A DNA stretch of 64,000 bases, from the NCBI GenBank assembly GCA_025455065.1, contig JALONG010000048.1:1-64000 (forward strand), given 5' to 3'. Position 1 is the first letter of the stretch; each line of letters begins with the position of its first letter. Source of the DNA: Candidatus Kapaibacterium sp. (GTDB lineage: Bacteria > Bacteroidota > Ignavibacteria > Kapaibacteriales > UBA4661). Made by a program: the position numbers and the translations under genes. Positions 1 to 6,718 of the stretch are shown one piece after another. Under the pieces are notes generated by a model. That model ran no database searches. It saw nothing but the letters and a program-made list of their open reading frames with translations, and was not told the origin of the DNA.

Positions 1-108
1 AATCCTTCTCGTGATGTCATAGCTCTCTGCAAGTCTCTTAAAAACTGGGATTCTGGAATATGACGTTTGAGAAAGAAAAATCGTTAGGTACTAAAATTCC
101 GCCATAAA

Positions 109-149
109 ACAAGAGGCAATTACGCTGTCGTGATTGCCTCTTGTTTTTT
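109..149. terminator. Bidirectional hairpin terminator
   Basis: A perfect 12-bp inverted repeat (109-120 pairs with 133-144) with a 12-nt loop is followed by six T on the plus strand and preceded by an A-rich stretch, so it can work in both directions. It lies just beyond the stop codon of the minus-strand HNH gene and probably also ends a plus-strand transcript entering from the left. Confidence 0.8.
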
Positions 150-155
150 CGGTCA

Positions 156-713
156 TCATGTCATAAACAAATAGGGTTTCCAGCCTTCATCAATATCGCC
201 TCCTAAATTTTTGATAAAAGTTACGTGGCTGGGGCGGCGCGGCGTTTTGAGGAGTTTCATATTTGCCTCTTCGGGAGTGCGATTACCTTTTTTGGTGTTG
301 CACTTCACACACGCGCACACGAGATTCTCCCAAGTGTCATTGCCCCCACGCGATTTTGGCTGCACGTGGTCAATGGTAAGCGGTGCTTTGGACGTGCTAC
401 AGTATTGGCACTGGTGGTTGTCGCGTCGGAGAATGTTCTTCCGCGACAATTCAACCTTTTTCACGGGGACGTGGATATACCGCCGCAAGCGAATAACGCT
501 CGGATAGGCAAAGAAATCCTTGATTGTACGCACCTTGCGTCGTTCATTGCTGACGACGATTTCTGCTTTCATCAAAAAAAGCAGCGTCATTGCTTTCTTC
601 ACATTACAAACACTAATCGGCTCATAGCTTTGGTTCAGCACAAGCACGCGCCCACTCAAAAAGCCCGATGAGCGCTCGGAAGAAGAATCACGGTGAGAAG
701 AGGAAGCCGCCAA
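156..713 (-). CDS. HNH endonuclease family protein
   Basis: 185 residues from a TTG start. The N-terminal half (about 23-90) is the basic beta-rich region that in this family begins RVLVLNQSYEP. The C-terminal half is an HNH nuclease core: a CxxC pair at C102/C105, the DH of the catalytic motif at D115/H116, then SRGG, a second Cys group C135/C138 followed by N139, and a KKGNRTPEEA tail. The two Cys pairs probably bind zinc. The family is common in Bacteroidota and Cyanobacteria and its biological role is unclear. No in-frame ATG exists; a GTG at 645-647 giving about 163 residues fits family length better, so the start is uncertain. It stands alone and ends at a bidirectional terminator. Confidence 0.85.
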   Translation of the reverse strand: MAASSSHRDSSSERSSGFLSGRVLVLNQSYEPISVCNVKKAMTLLFLMKAEIVVSNERRKVRTIKDFFAYPSVIRLRRYIHVPVKKVELSRKNILRRDNHQCQYCSTSKAPLTIDHVQPKSRGGNDTWENLVCACVKCNTKKGNRTPEEANMKLLKTPRRPSHVTFIKNLGGDIDEGWKPYLFMT

Positions 714-1037
714 TGATGCGGTAGAAACACCCGACGATTTGGATGGATGGGGAAGGGCAAACGTTGGGAAAGCAGCACCTTTTGTCGGAAAAGATTGACA
801 AATCGGTAATTAAGGCGAACACCCTCAAGATACGCATCTAATTTCTTAAAGTCAAGAGACTTGTGGCGTTTCTTAGCGAATTACCGAAACTTTACCTTTG
901 TCAATGGTGCGTTGCATTAGTCAATCTCGTCGCTCATTCCTGTTCCACCGCCGCCGCGAAGCCGCAGCAAGCGGTGAACGGAATGTACTTGAACTGTTAC
1001 TATCTAGGTGCTACTATCGGTGGCTTGGGTGTATTTA
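714..1037. other. Intergenic region, no gene seen
   Basis: Some 320 bases between the HNH gene and the 3' end of ispG. Open frames here lack recognisable protein features and look like chance frames. The region should hold the HNH promoter and perhaps the ispG 3' end, but no clear hairpin with a T-run was seen. Confidence 0.5.
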
Positions 1038-2195
1038 TCATGCTGCCGCTTCTTCCGCCGGAACAAAGCGCTGAATTTCTTCCAAAAGCGCCGGAACGAT
1101 TTCCTCTTCCTTGATTTTGCGCACGACTTCGCCTTTGCGGTAGAGAATTGCCACGCCTTTTCCGGCTGCAATGCCGATGTCTGCTTCGCTGGCTTCGCCG
1201 GGACCATTGACCACGCAGCCCAAAAGCGCCACTTTTACAGGCTTTTTAATGCCCTTCACAGCTTCTTCGAGTTGGTTGGTGATGCTGAATAAATCTACTT
1301 CCAAGCGTCCGCACGTGGGACAGGCAATAATCTCCACGCTGCGCTGCGCCATACCGAGCGAGCGCAAAATTTCTTTACCAACTTCGACTTCTTTTTCAGG
1401 TTCGTCTGTGAGCGAAACGCGAATCGTATCGCCGATACCCTCTGCAAGCAGTGTTCCGATGCCGACGGCTGATTTAATTGTGCCGACGCGCGTTGTTCCG
1501 GCTTCGGTAACGCCTAAGTGCAAGGGGAAATCGGTGCGCTCGGCAAGCATACGGTACGCCTCAATCATGAGACGCACATCGGTGGATTTTACCGAAATAA
1601 TCACGTCGTCAAATCCAAAATCTGCTGCAATACCAGCGTGGCGCATGGCGCTTTCAAACAAGGCTTCAGGAGTTGGGTAGCCGTGTTTTTCCAAAATATC
1701 TTCTTCCAGCGAACCCGAATTTACGCCAATACGAATCGGGATTTGACGCTCTTTTGCCTTTGAAAGAACCTCGTGAATACGCTCTTTGGAGCCGATATTA
1801 CCCGGGTTGATGCGCACTTTGGCGATACCTGCTTCGATAGCTTTGAGCGCAAAAATGTGATTGAAGTGAATATCCGCCACAAGCGGCACGGGCGAGCCTT
1901 TGACGATGTCGGCAATAGCTTCGGCAGCGTGTTTGTCGTTGATGGTAACGCGCACAATATCTACACCTGCTTCGTGGCAACGGTGAATTTGGTCGAGTGT
2001 GGCTTTTACGTCGGAGGTTTTCGTTTTGGTCATGGTCTGGACACTAATCGGCGCATTTCCGCCGATTTGAACGCCGCCGACCATGACGGCACGAGATTTT
2101 CTGCGGCGAAAAGGTGCTGTTGCGTAGGGCTGTTCGTGCGTACCATTTACGCCATTTTTGCCGTTCATCACGGGCAAATCAAAGGTGGTGGACAT
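1038..2195 (-). CDS. ispG: 4-hydroxy-3-methylbut-2-enyl diphosphate synthase (IspG/GcpE)
   Basis: IspG converts methylerythritol cyclodiphosphate to HMBPP in the MEP isoprenoid pathway using a [4Fe-4S] cluster. The 385-residue product has the N-terminal TIM-barrel part (GGNAPISVQTMT, VRVTINDKHAA, VADIHFN, KVRINPGNIG) and the C-terminal cluster domain with the three cluster cysteines C292, C295 (ACPTCG) and C327 (LGCVVNGPGEA), plus the conserved Glu of GPGEA. It is the compact two-domain bacterial form. I chose the ATG at 2195 because the frame further upstream, overlapping hicB, encodes no family sequence. It is the last gene of a leftward run, 38 nt after the hicB stop, so it may share a transcript with hicAB. 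Confidence 0.96.
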   Translation of the reverse strand: MSTTFDLPVMNGKNGVNGTHEQPYATAPFRRRKSRAVMVGGVQIGGNAPISVQTMTKTKTSDVKATLDQIHRCHEAGVDIVRVTINDKHAAEAIADIVKGSPVPLVADIHFNHIFALKAIEAGIAKVRINPGNIGSKERIHEVLSKAKERQIPIRIGVNSGSLEEDILEKHGYPTPEALFESAMRHAGIAADFGFDDVIISVKSTDVRLMIEAYRMLAERTDFPLHLGVTEAGTTRVGTIKSAVGIGTLLAEGIGDTIRVSLTDEPEKEVEVGKEILRSLGMAQRSVEIIACPTCGRLEVDLFSITNQLEEAVKGIKKPVKVALLGCVVNGPGEASEADIGIAAGKGVAILYRKGEVVRKIKEEEIVPALLEEIQRFVPAEEAAA

Positions 2196-2227
2196 AGAAA
2201 CGTGAAAAATTGTGAAGTAAAAAGATG

Positions 2228-2241
2228 TAGGTTTTATGCGG
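2228..2241. repeat. TAGGTTTTATGCGG micro-repeat copy
   Basis: One copy of a short motif found at least eight times in the window (consensus CTAGGTTTTATGCGG; other copies near 17328, 17373, 17465, 21188, 21425, 36664 and 45619). Here, read on the minus strand, it supplies the TAA stop codon of hicB. The function is unknown. Confidence 0.5.
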
Positions 2242-2455
2242 TTTTTAGAGAAGATGCCGAAAATACTTGTGGAACGGGTAAAGGTTTTTGCTCTTGTTCG
2301 TAAAAGTCCATAAGCGATTCTATCATTTCCTGTCCTTGTTGCACAGCTTCGAGGTATGTTTCGCCGTGCGTTTGGCAATGGGGAAATTCGGGCAGCGAAA
2401 CAACAAACACCGAGTCTTCTTCAGACCACTGTAATGTCATAGTGTATTTAGACAT
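2234..2455 (-). CDS. hicB: HicB-like antitoxin (type II)
   Basis: 73-residue protein with the partial RNase H-like fold of HicB antitoxins: an early beta hairpin (YTMTLQWSEEDSVFVVSLPE), FPHCQTHGETYLEAVQQGQEMIE, then a short helix. It lacks the C-terminal DNA-binding domain of longer HicB proteins, so any autoregulation would need another factor. ATG at 2455 lies 10 nt after the stop of the reading frame that encodes the rest of hicA, the usual toxin-antitoxin spacing. The antitoxin is intact while the toxin is frameshifted, so it may now be without a partner. ispG follows after 38 nt. Confidence 0.85.
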   Translation of the reverse strand: MSKYTMTLQWSEEDSVFVVSLPEFPHCQTHGETYLEAVQQGQEMIESLMDFYEQEQKPLPVPQVFSASSLKTA

Positions 2456-2465
2456 AGCTTTCTCG

Positions 2466-2659
2466 TTATTTTGTTTTTGCGATAGCATCACGTACATTTT
2501 TTTCTTGATATGATTTTGCATCTTTGCCATCATTACCTGACAACACAAGGGTTTGATGAGTTTAGCGTGATACCATACTGTATGGCTGCCCTTGCCTTTT
2601 CGCCAAGAAAATCCTGCCTGAAGAAGCTGTTCCTTGAGTTCTCTGATTTTTTGCGGCAT
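2466..2659 (-). pseudogene. hicA: HicA toxin gene, frameshifted
   Basis: HicA toxins are small double-stranded-RNA-binding mRNA interferases. From the ATG at 2659 the frame encodes a typical HicA N-terminus (MPQKIRELKEQLLQAGF, then RKGKGSHTVWYH with the expected active-site His 26). Near 2549-2551 the homology jumps by one base to another frame, which continues LVLSGNDGKDAKSYQEKNVRDAIAKTK and stops at 2466. A single-base loss in a CCC run explains this. The unshifted frame runs on into hicB and encodes nothing family-like after the lesion. The CCC context (codons AAA CCC) is not a good -1 slippery site, so programmed frameshifting is unlikely. A sequencing error is possible. Confidence 0.8.
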
Positions 2660-2687
2660 TATGGTACAAAAAAATCGGTGAAAATCG

Positions 2688-3707
2688 CTATTTCTGCTTC
2701 GGCAAAGCGTGAACAAATGCCGCAATCGTTTCAATCACCGTCGGGACAACAGGCAGCGCCGGATTGTTGTACGATGCCATTTGCTGTGTCACATCCGCCG
2801 GAACCGCCTTCAGTACGTGATTCATGCCGTCAATAATCAAAAATTTCGCGTCAGGTTTCGCGGTGCGAAGAGCATTTGCATCATCCAAACTGACTTGAAT
2901 ATCCGTCGAGCCTTGCAAAATAAGTACCGGACAGCGCAAACGCCTCATTTCTTCACGCGGGTCGTAGCGAAACCACGAAATCATGTACGGCTGTACACTT
3001 GGGCGATAGATTGAGTATAATTCCTGCGGCACTTGTGCTGTTACGGTTTTGCCTGATTCGAGACTTTTGAGAATAGTTTCGCTCTCAGCAATCAAATTGA
3101 GTGGAAGCTGCTTTGCAAGCTGTTTACGGAGAATTTGCGCTGCCGGAAAGCCCGCTCCGGCTAAGGACACAACCCCTTGCGCACCCACTTTCTGCGCAGC
3201 AACCATGCCGATAAGCGAACCTTCGCTGTGTCCGACAATCGTTACCGATGAATAACGCGGCTTCAGCGTAAAAGGTTTGGATTGAAAAAGACGAACAATT
3301 TCTACAGCATCACCGATATAGGTTTCAAAGCGCAAATCTGCTTCATTGCCACCTGCTTGCTTGCTTTCAGCAATGCCGCGTTTGTCGAATCGTGCTACAG
3401 CAATACCTTTTTGCACCAAGCCCTGTGCAAGCATTTTGAGGCTGTTATTGGTCATCATCGGATTATTGCCGTTGCGGTCAGTTGGTCCCGAACCTGCAAT
3501 TATCAGTACAAGTGGAATTTTTCCTGTGTCGGAAGGCTCTTCCAGCGTTCCGTGCAGCTTTCCTGTTGTTGTTTCGCAGATAAAAGGAGCAGAGGTTTGT
3601 TTCGCAACAATTTTTTCTTGCCCTTGGCTTTGGCGAACACTGAGAATATTAAGCAGCAATACTGCCGCAAAGCTCATCAATACTTGTTGTCTAGGGAAAA
3701 GGTTCAT
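2688..3707 (-). CDS. Secreted alpha/beta hydrolase
   Basis: About 339 residues with an N-terminal signal peptide (hydrophobic FAAVLLLNILSV, then GQEK). The alpha/beta-hydrolase core shows the oxyanion region IIAGSGPTDRNG, the RFDKRG strand-turn, the nucleophile elbow GHSEGS (catalytic Ser), a late acid loop GSTDIQV and the catalytic His in DGMNHVLK. It resembles the YqiA/esterase-type serine hydrolases secreted by Bacteroidota; the substrate cannot be told from sequence. The ATG at 3707 places the signal peptide correctly; a GTG at 3734 overlapping the preceding stop is an alternative. It probably shares a transcript with the membrane protein upstream. Confidence 0.85.
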   Translation of the reverse strand: MNLFPRQQVLMSFAAVLLLNILSVRQSQGQEKIVAKQTSAPFICETTTGKLHGTLEEPSDTGKIPLVLIIAGSGPTDRNGNNPMMTNNSLKMLAQGLVQKGIAVARFDKRGIAESKQAGGNEADLRFETYIGDAVEIVRLFQSKPFTLKPRYSSVTIVGHSEGSLIGMVAAQKVGAQGVVSLAGAGFPAAQILRKQLAKQLPLNLIAESETILKSLESGKTVTAQVPQELYSIYRPSVQPYMISWFRYDPREEMRRLRCPVLILQGSTDIQVSLDDANALRTAKPDAKFLIIDGMNHVLKAVPADVTQQMASYNNPALPVVPTVIETIAAFVHALPKQK

Positions 3708-3727
3708 AATTTGAGCAAGAAAATTTA

Positions 3728-4222
3728 TTACCACATCGCCTGTTCACGCAAAACCGCAGCAGCAATGCCCCAGAGCAGAAACAGCGCTGCAAACAACGCC
3801 GCCGTAATCTTCCCTGCAAGTGTTGTACTGAACTGTACATAGCGCATATACACCAGCCCGTAAGGAATAGCCATCATGTAGCCCAATGTACGCTCTGTCA
3901 GGCTTTCCAATGCGCCGTTTTTGAAGATGTCGGGCATTGAAACGCTCATGGTCAGCGCAAGCCAGACAAACACAGGTGCGAGCGCAAGTGATACGCGCAC
4001 AACAGCGTCCAATTTCGGCAGAACAATGTACAACACAAGCGCGAATGCAGCCGCCGAGCCATACCACCACAGAACATCCGTTGGCATTGCCCATGGTGTT
4101 CCGAACAACCACGTTGTCAAAAACAAGCCCCGCACAGCAGAAGCAATGAGGAGCATCGGTATGAATTTCTCCATCACCAACGCCGCAATGCTGTGGCGCA
4201 TATCTACTGCAAGTGTAGTCAT
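3728..4222 (-). CDS. Small multipass membrane protein, function unknown
   Basis: 164 residues, mostly hydrophobic, with four or five predicted membrane spans (around 18-36, 48-67, 75-95, 112-130 and 137-157). I do not recognise a family. It has no charged catalytic-type motif. Its stop lies within the start region of the downstream hydrolase, suggesting translational coupling. Upstream, the rhomboid gene is 39 nt away in the same direction. Confidence 0.7.
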   Translation of the reverse strand: MTTLAVDMRHSIAALVMEKFIPMLLIASAVRGLFLTTWLFGTPWAMPTDVLWWYGSAAAFALVLYIVLPKLDAVVRVSLALAPVFVWLALTMSVSMPDIFKNGALESLTERTLGYMMAIPYGLVYMRYVQFSTTLAGKITAALFAALFLLWGIAAAVLREQAMW

Positions 4223-4261
4223 TGCGAGAACCTAATTTGTTGAAGTAAGGATTCTGTGCGT

Positions 4262-5212
4262 TTATAATTTCTTACTCGCCTCCATCAGCGTCCGCTTTTC
4301 CTCTTCGGAAAGGCTTCCGTAGCCGGTTTTGGCGATTTTATCCAAAATTGTGTCTATTTCTTCTTGGGTAATGGCGCGGTTGCCGTCGTTACTTGTTTTT
4401 GCGCGAAACCACGACGAAACGCCGGATTCTTGGCGCTGCCCGTAGCTATTTGCCTCGCGGATGTCGTAGATTTTTCGCTTGTTGCCGAAAACTTTCCGTC
4501 CGCCGCCGCCGCTCATCATATCGCGGAGTTTATCGAAAAAGCCGAAGATTCCTGCTTGGTCGCCGAAGCGCAAGAGCAAATATCCCGTCAGTGCGCCGCC
4601 TAAGTGCGCGAAGTGTGCTACACCGTCATTGCCCATAAGCCCTGCAACTAAATCCACGCCAATCCAGATAAAAACAAAAATCTTTGCCGGAATTGGGAAA
4701 AAGATGGGAAACATCATAATTGGGCGGTCGGGAAACATCAAGCCAAAGGCAATCATCACGCCTTGAATAGCGCCAGAAGCACCAACAGTCGGACCACCAT
4801 AGCCCGGAAAAGCTGCGCCAACGGCGATTTGCGCCAATCCCGCACCAATTCCCGCAAGCAGATAAAATATCAAAAAGCGCCTCGAACCCCAGATAGATTC
4901 TAACTCTGAGCCAAACATCCAGAGCGCAAGCATATTGAAAAACAAATGCCACAAACCGCCGTGCATGAATTGGTAGGAAACAAGCTGCCAAGGGTAAAAG
5001 AAGCCGCTTTCAACGGGTTGTAAGGCGAAGTACGCCATAAGCAGGCGCTGGACGGACATTCCGCCAACGGTCAAAAAGCCTAAAAAGAGGTATTGTGCTA
5101 CGAAAATAGCGACATTGGTAATGAGCAGAATTTTGATGACAGGCGTAAAAAGCGAAAAGCCGCCACCGCTCAAGCCTCCGCCGTAATTGCTGCGAAAATA
5201 ATAGTTTGCCAT
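4262..5212 (-). CDS. Rhomboid family intramembrane serine protease
   Basis: 316 residues. Rhomboids cut transmembrane substrates inside the membrane with a Ser-His dyad. The catalytic Ser is in GASG (S146), the His in AHLGG (H203), and the supporting H-x(4)-H-x(3)-N pattern is present as H84, H89 and N93. About six membrane helices span 22-218. The soluble C-terminal tail ends in a helical segment (EEIDTILDKIAKTGYGSLSEEEK) typical of rhomboids in Bacteroidota. A Gly-rich N-terminus precedes the first helix. Substrates are unknown. Confidence 0.93.
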   Translation of the reverse strand: MANYYFRSNYGGGLSGGGFSLFTPVIKILLITNVAIFVAQYLFLGFLTVGGMSVQRLLMAYFALQPVESGFFYPWQLVSYQFMHGGLWHLFFNMLALWMFGSELESIWGSRRFLIFYLLAGIGAGLAQIAVGAAFPGYGGPTVGASGAIQGVMIAFGLMFPDRPIMMFPIFFPIPAKIFVFIWIGVDLVAGLMGNDGVAHFAHLGGALTGYLLLRFGDQAGIFGFFDKLRDMMSGGGGRKVFGNKRKIYDIREANSYGQRQESGVSSWFRAKTSNDGNRAITQEEIDTILDKIAKTGYGSLSEEEKRTLMEASKKL

Positions 5213-5309
5213 GAAGCAAAAAGAAAATTGTCAAAGGAAAAATTTCTGCGTTATCATCTAAGACGCAGGATAAACGGAATGATTGCGAAAAATTTCACTC
5301 CGTCGGTAT

Positions 5310-6593
5310 TTACCACGTATATCCGATACTTACACCACCCCAAGGGAAAATTGTTGCGCCTGTCGGTACGCCGAAAAGTGGCGTAAATACTGCGCGGAAT
5401 AGCACCCCATTGGATGCGGCTTGATAACGATAGCCAATAGTACCTTGATAAATGGGCAGAACATTCCCATAACTGATTGTTGTGGTTATTCCAACACCAA
5501 GTTCGCATTTATGCTCAATGTGGCTGCCTACCAGAAAGTTCACGCATACAGGTATTACTGTTACATTTTGACCATCGGTGAGAAATCCGGCACGCAAGCC
5601 ACAAAAATCCGTTACCAGGCGCTCATAATTTACTGACCCCAAAATACCAGCGCCACCCAATTCTGCAAAAACACTGTTCCTTGCGGTTCGCCAAAATACG
5701 GGGCGCGTGGAGTCAGCCAGTACATCAGGAAATGATGCGCGATAACTTGAATCAATCTGCTGAATGCCCTCAATTATCGGTAATTGACCTATACAAGTCA
5801 ATGGTGGTTGCGCGTCCAATTCTTCGTTAATCCGTTGTGCCGAAATTACAGCATCAATAATGGAAGCAACTCGTACACCAATCAGACCTGCTAAAGCAAT
5901 TTGCGCTATGTTGATACCAATTATCCCTCCCGAAGAAAATGAACCTGAGCCTGTGATAATTGCACTGCCAAGATTGCCCAAAAATAAAAGACTACCAAGT
6001 CCGCCAATGCCCAGAAGCCCTAAATCAACAACTCCGTAAGTGTTTGCCTTGTCATATTGGCGATTATACCAATGCCCAGCGCCTGCGGCAAAGAGCGAAC
6101 TTATGCCTGCAACCGCCGGAGAGCGCCTCCCTTCTAGCGTCCAAATTTCATCAATAGCCTGTCCCGAAATGGTTTCCCACTCTTCGGGGAAATGTTGTGG
6201 TTCACGGTAGAATGCGCCTTTGTAGCTGGAATAATCAGCAGTGAACCGAATAGCAAATTTTCCGCGATACAGAGCATCGTTCCAATTTCCGCACCACAGC
6301 CCGTTATTCAGCTTTCCTATGAATTGACCGTCGTAACGCGGCTGTGGAAATAGTTCAAATGGGTTGGTATTTCCGAATGATTGAGGCGGCGAGCCAATAA
6401 ATCGCCCTACCAAGCCGGAATCACACATTTCCACGATAAAACTTTTGCCAATGGAACTTGAGTATTCACGCTTTTGCCAAAATGGTAACGTCTGACTATA
6501 AACACAATGTGTAGCAATTATGGTTGTAGCAATTATGGTTGTAGCAGTTATGGTCAGACGAATGACGAAGGCGAGAATACTGAGGTTGCGCAT
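5310..6593 (-). CDS. Putative outer-membrane or secreted protein, unknown function
   Basis: 427 residues with an N-terminal signal peptide whose hydrophobic core is built from repeats (ATTIIATTIIATH). The middle has a Gly/Leu-rich hydrophobic region (about 185-250: GLLGIGGLGSLLFLGNLGS, then GGIIGINIAQIALAGLIG) that may be two membrane hairpins. The last 100 residues alternate like beta-barrel strands and end in an aromatic residue (SIGYTW), as outer-membrane proteins often do. I cannot assign a family. It stands alone, with spacers on both sides. Confidence 0.65.
   Translation of the reverse strand: MRNLSILAFVIRLTITATTIIATTIIATHCVYSQTLPFWQKREYSSSIGKSFIVEMCDSGLVGRFIGSPPQSFGNTNPFELFPQPRYDGQFIGKLNNGLWCGNWNDALYRGKFAIRFTADYSSYKGAFYREPQHFPEEWETISGQAIDEIWTLEGRRSPAVAGISSLFAAGAGHWYNRQYDKANTYGVVDLGLLGIGGLGSLLFLGNLGSAIITGSGSFSSGGIIGINIAQIALAGLIGVRVASIIDAVISAQRINEELDAQPPLTCIGQLPIIEGIQQIDSSYRASFPDVLADSTRPVFWRTARNSVFAELGGAGILGSVNYERLVTDFCGLRAGFLTDGQNVTVIPVCVNFLVGSHIEHKCELGVGITTTISYGNVLPIYQGTIGYRYQAASNGVLFRAVFTPLFGVPTGATIFPWGGVSIGYTW
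6511..6555 (-). repeat. Three 15-bp tandem repeats inside a signal peptide
   Basis: Three nearly identical copies of a 15-bp unit (GTAGCAATTATGGTT on the plus strand, one substitution in the third). Because 15 is a multiple of three, copy changes lengthen or shorten the hydrophobic core of the signal peptide by five residues without breaking the frame. Confidence 0.85.
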
Positions 6594-6620
6594 AATTACA
6601 AAAGCAAGAGTTTATGAGGA

Positions 6621-6700
6621 AAGTATGAAGTATAAATGATAAGGTATGAAGCCCAAAGACCGCTTCAATACTTGTCTCGGAGTTCTATACTTCATACTTT
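6621..6700. repeat. AAGTATGAAGTATAAATGAT dispersed repeat
   Basis: The spacer between two minus-strand genes holds AAGTATGAAGTATAAATGAT (6621-6640), CGCTTCAATACTTGTCTC (6661-6678) and an inverted CTATACTTCATACTTT (6685-6700). The same words recur near 31937-31966 and, inverted, at 54348-54402. The origin is unknown. Confidence 0.55.
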
Positions 6701-6718
6701 ACCAACAAGGCTACACCA

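Noticed and set aside
1038-2378. Longer ispG frame starting at 2378
   Set aside because: The extra 61 residues have no IspG similarity and overlap hicB; the ATG at 2195 is the family-like start.
2540-2560. Programmed -1 frameshifting in hicA
   Set aside because: The codons AAA CCC do not form a standard slippery heptamer and no downstream stimulatory structure was noticed.
2234-2734. A natural HicA-HicB fusion protein in one frame
   Set aside because: The middle part of the continuous frame is not HicA-like, while the alternative frame clearly is; a frameshifted hicA followed by a separate hicB explains it better.
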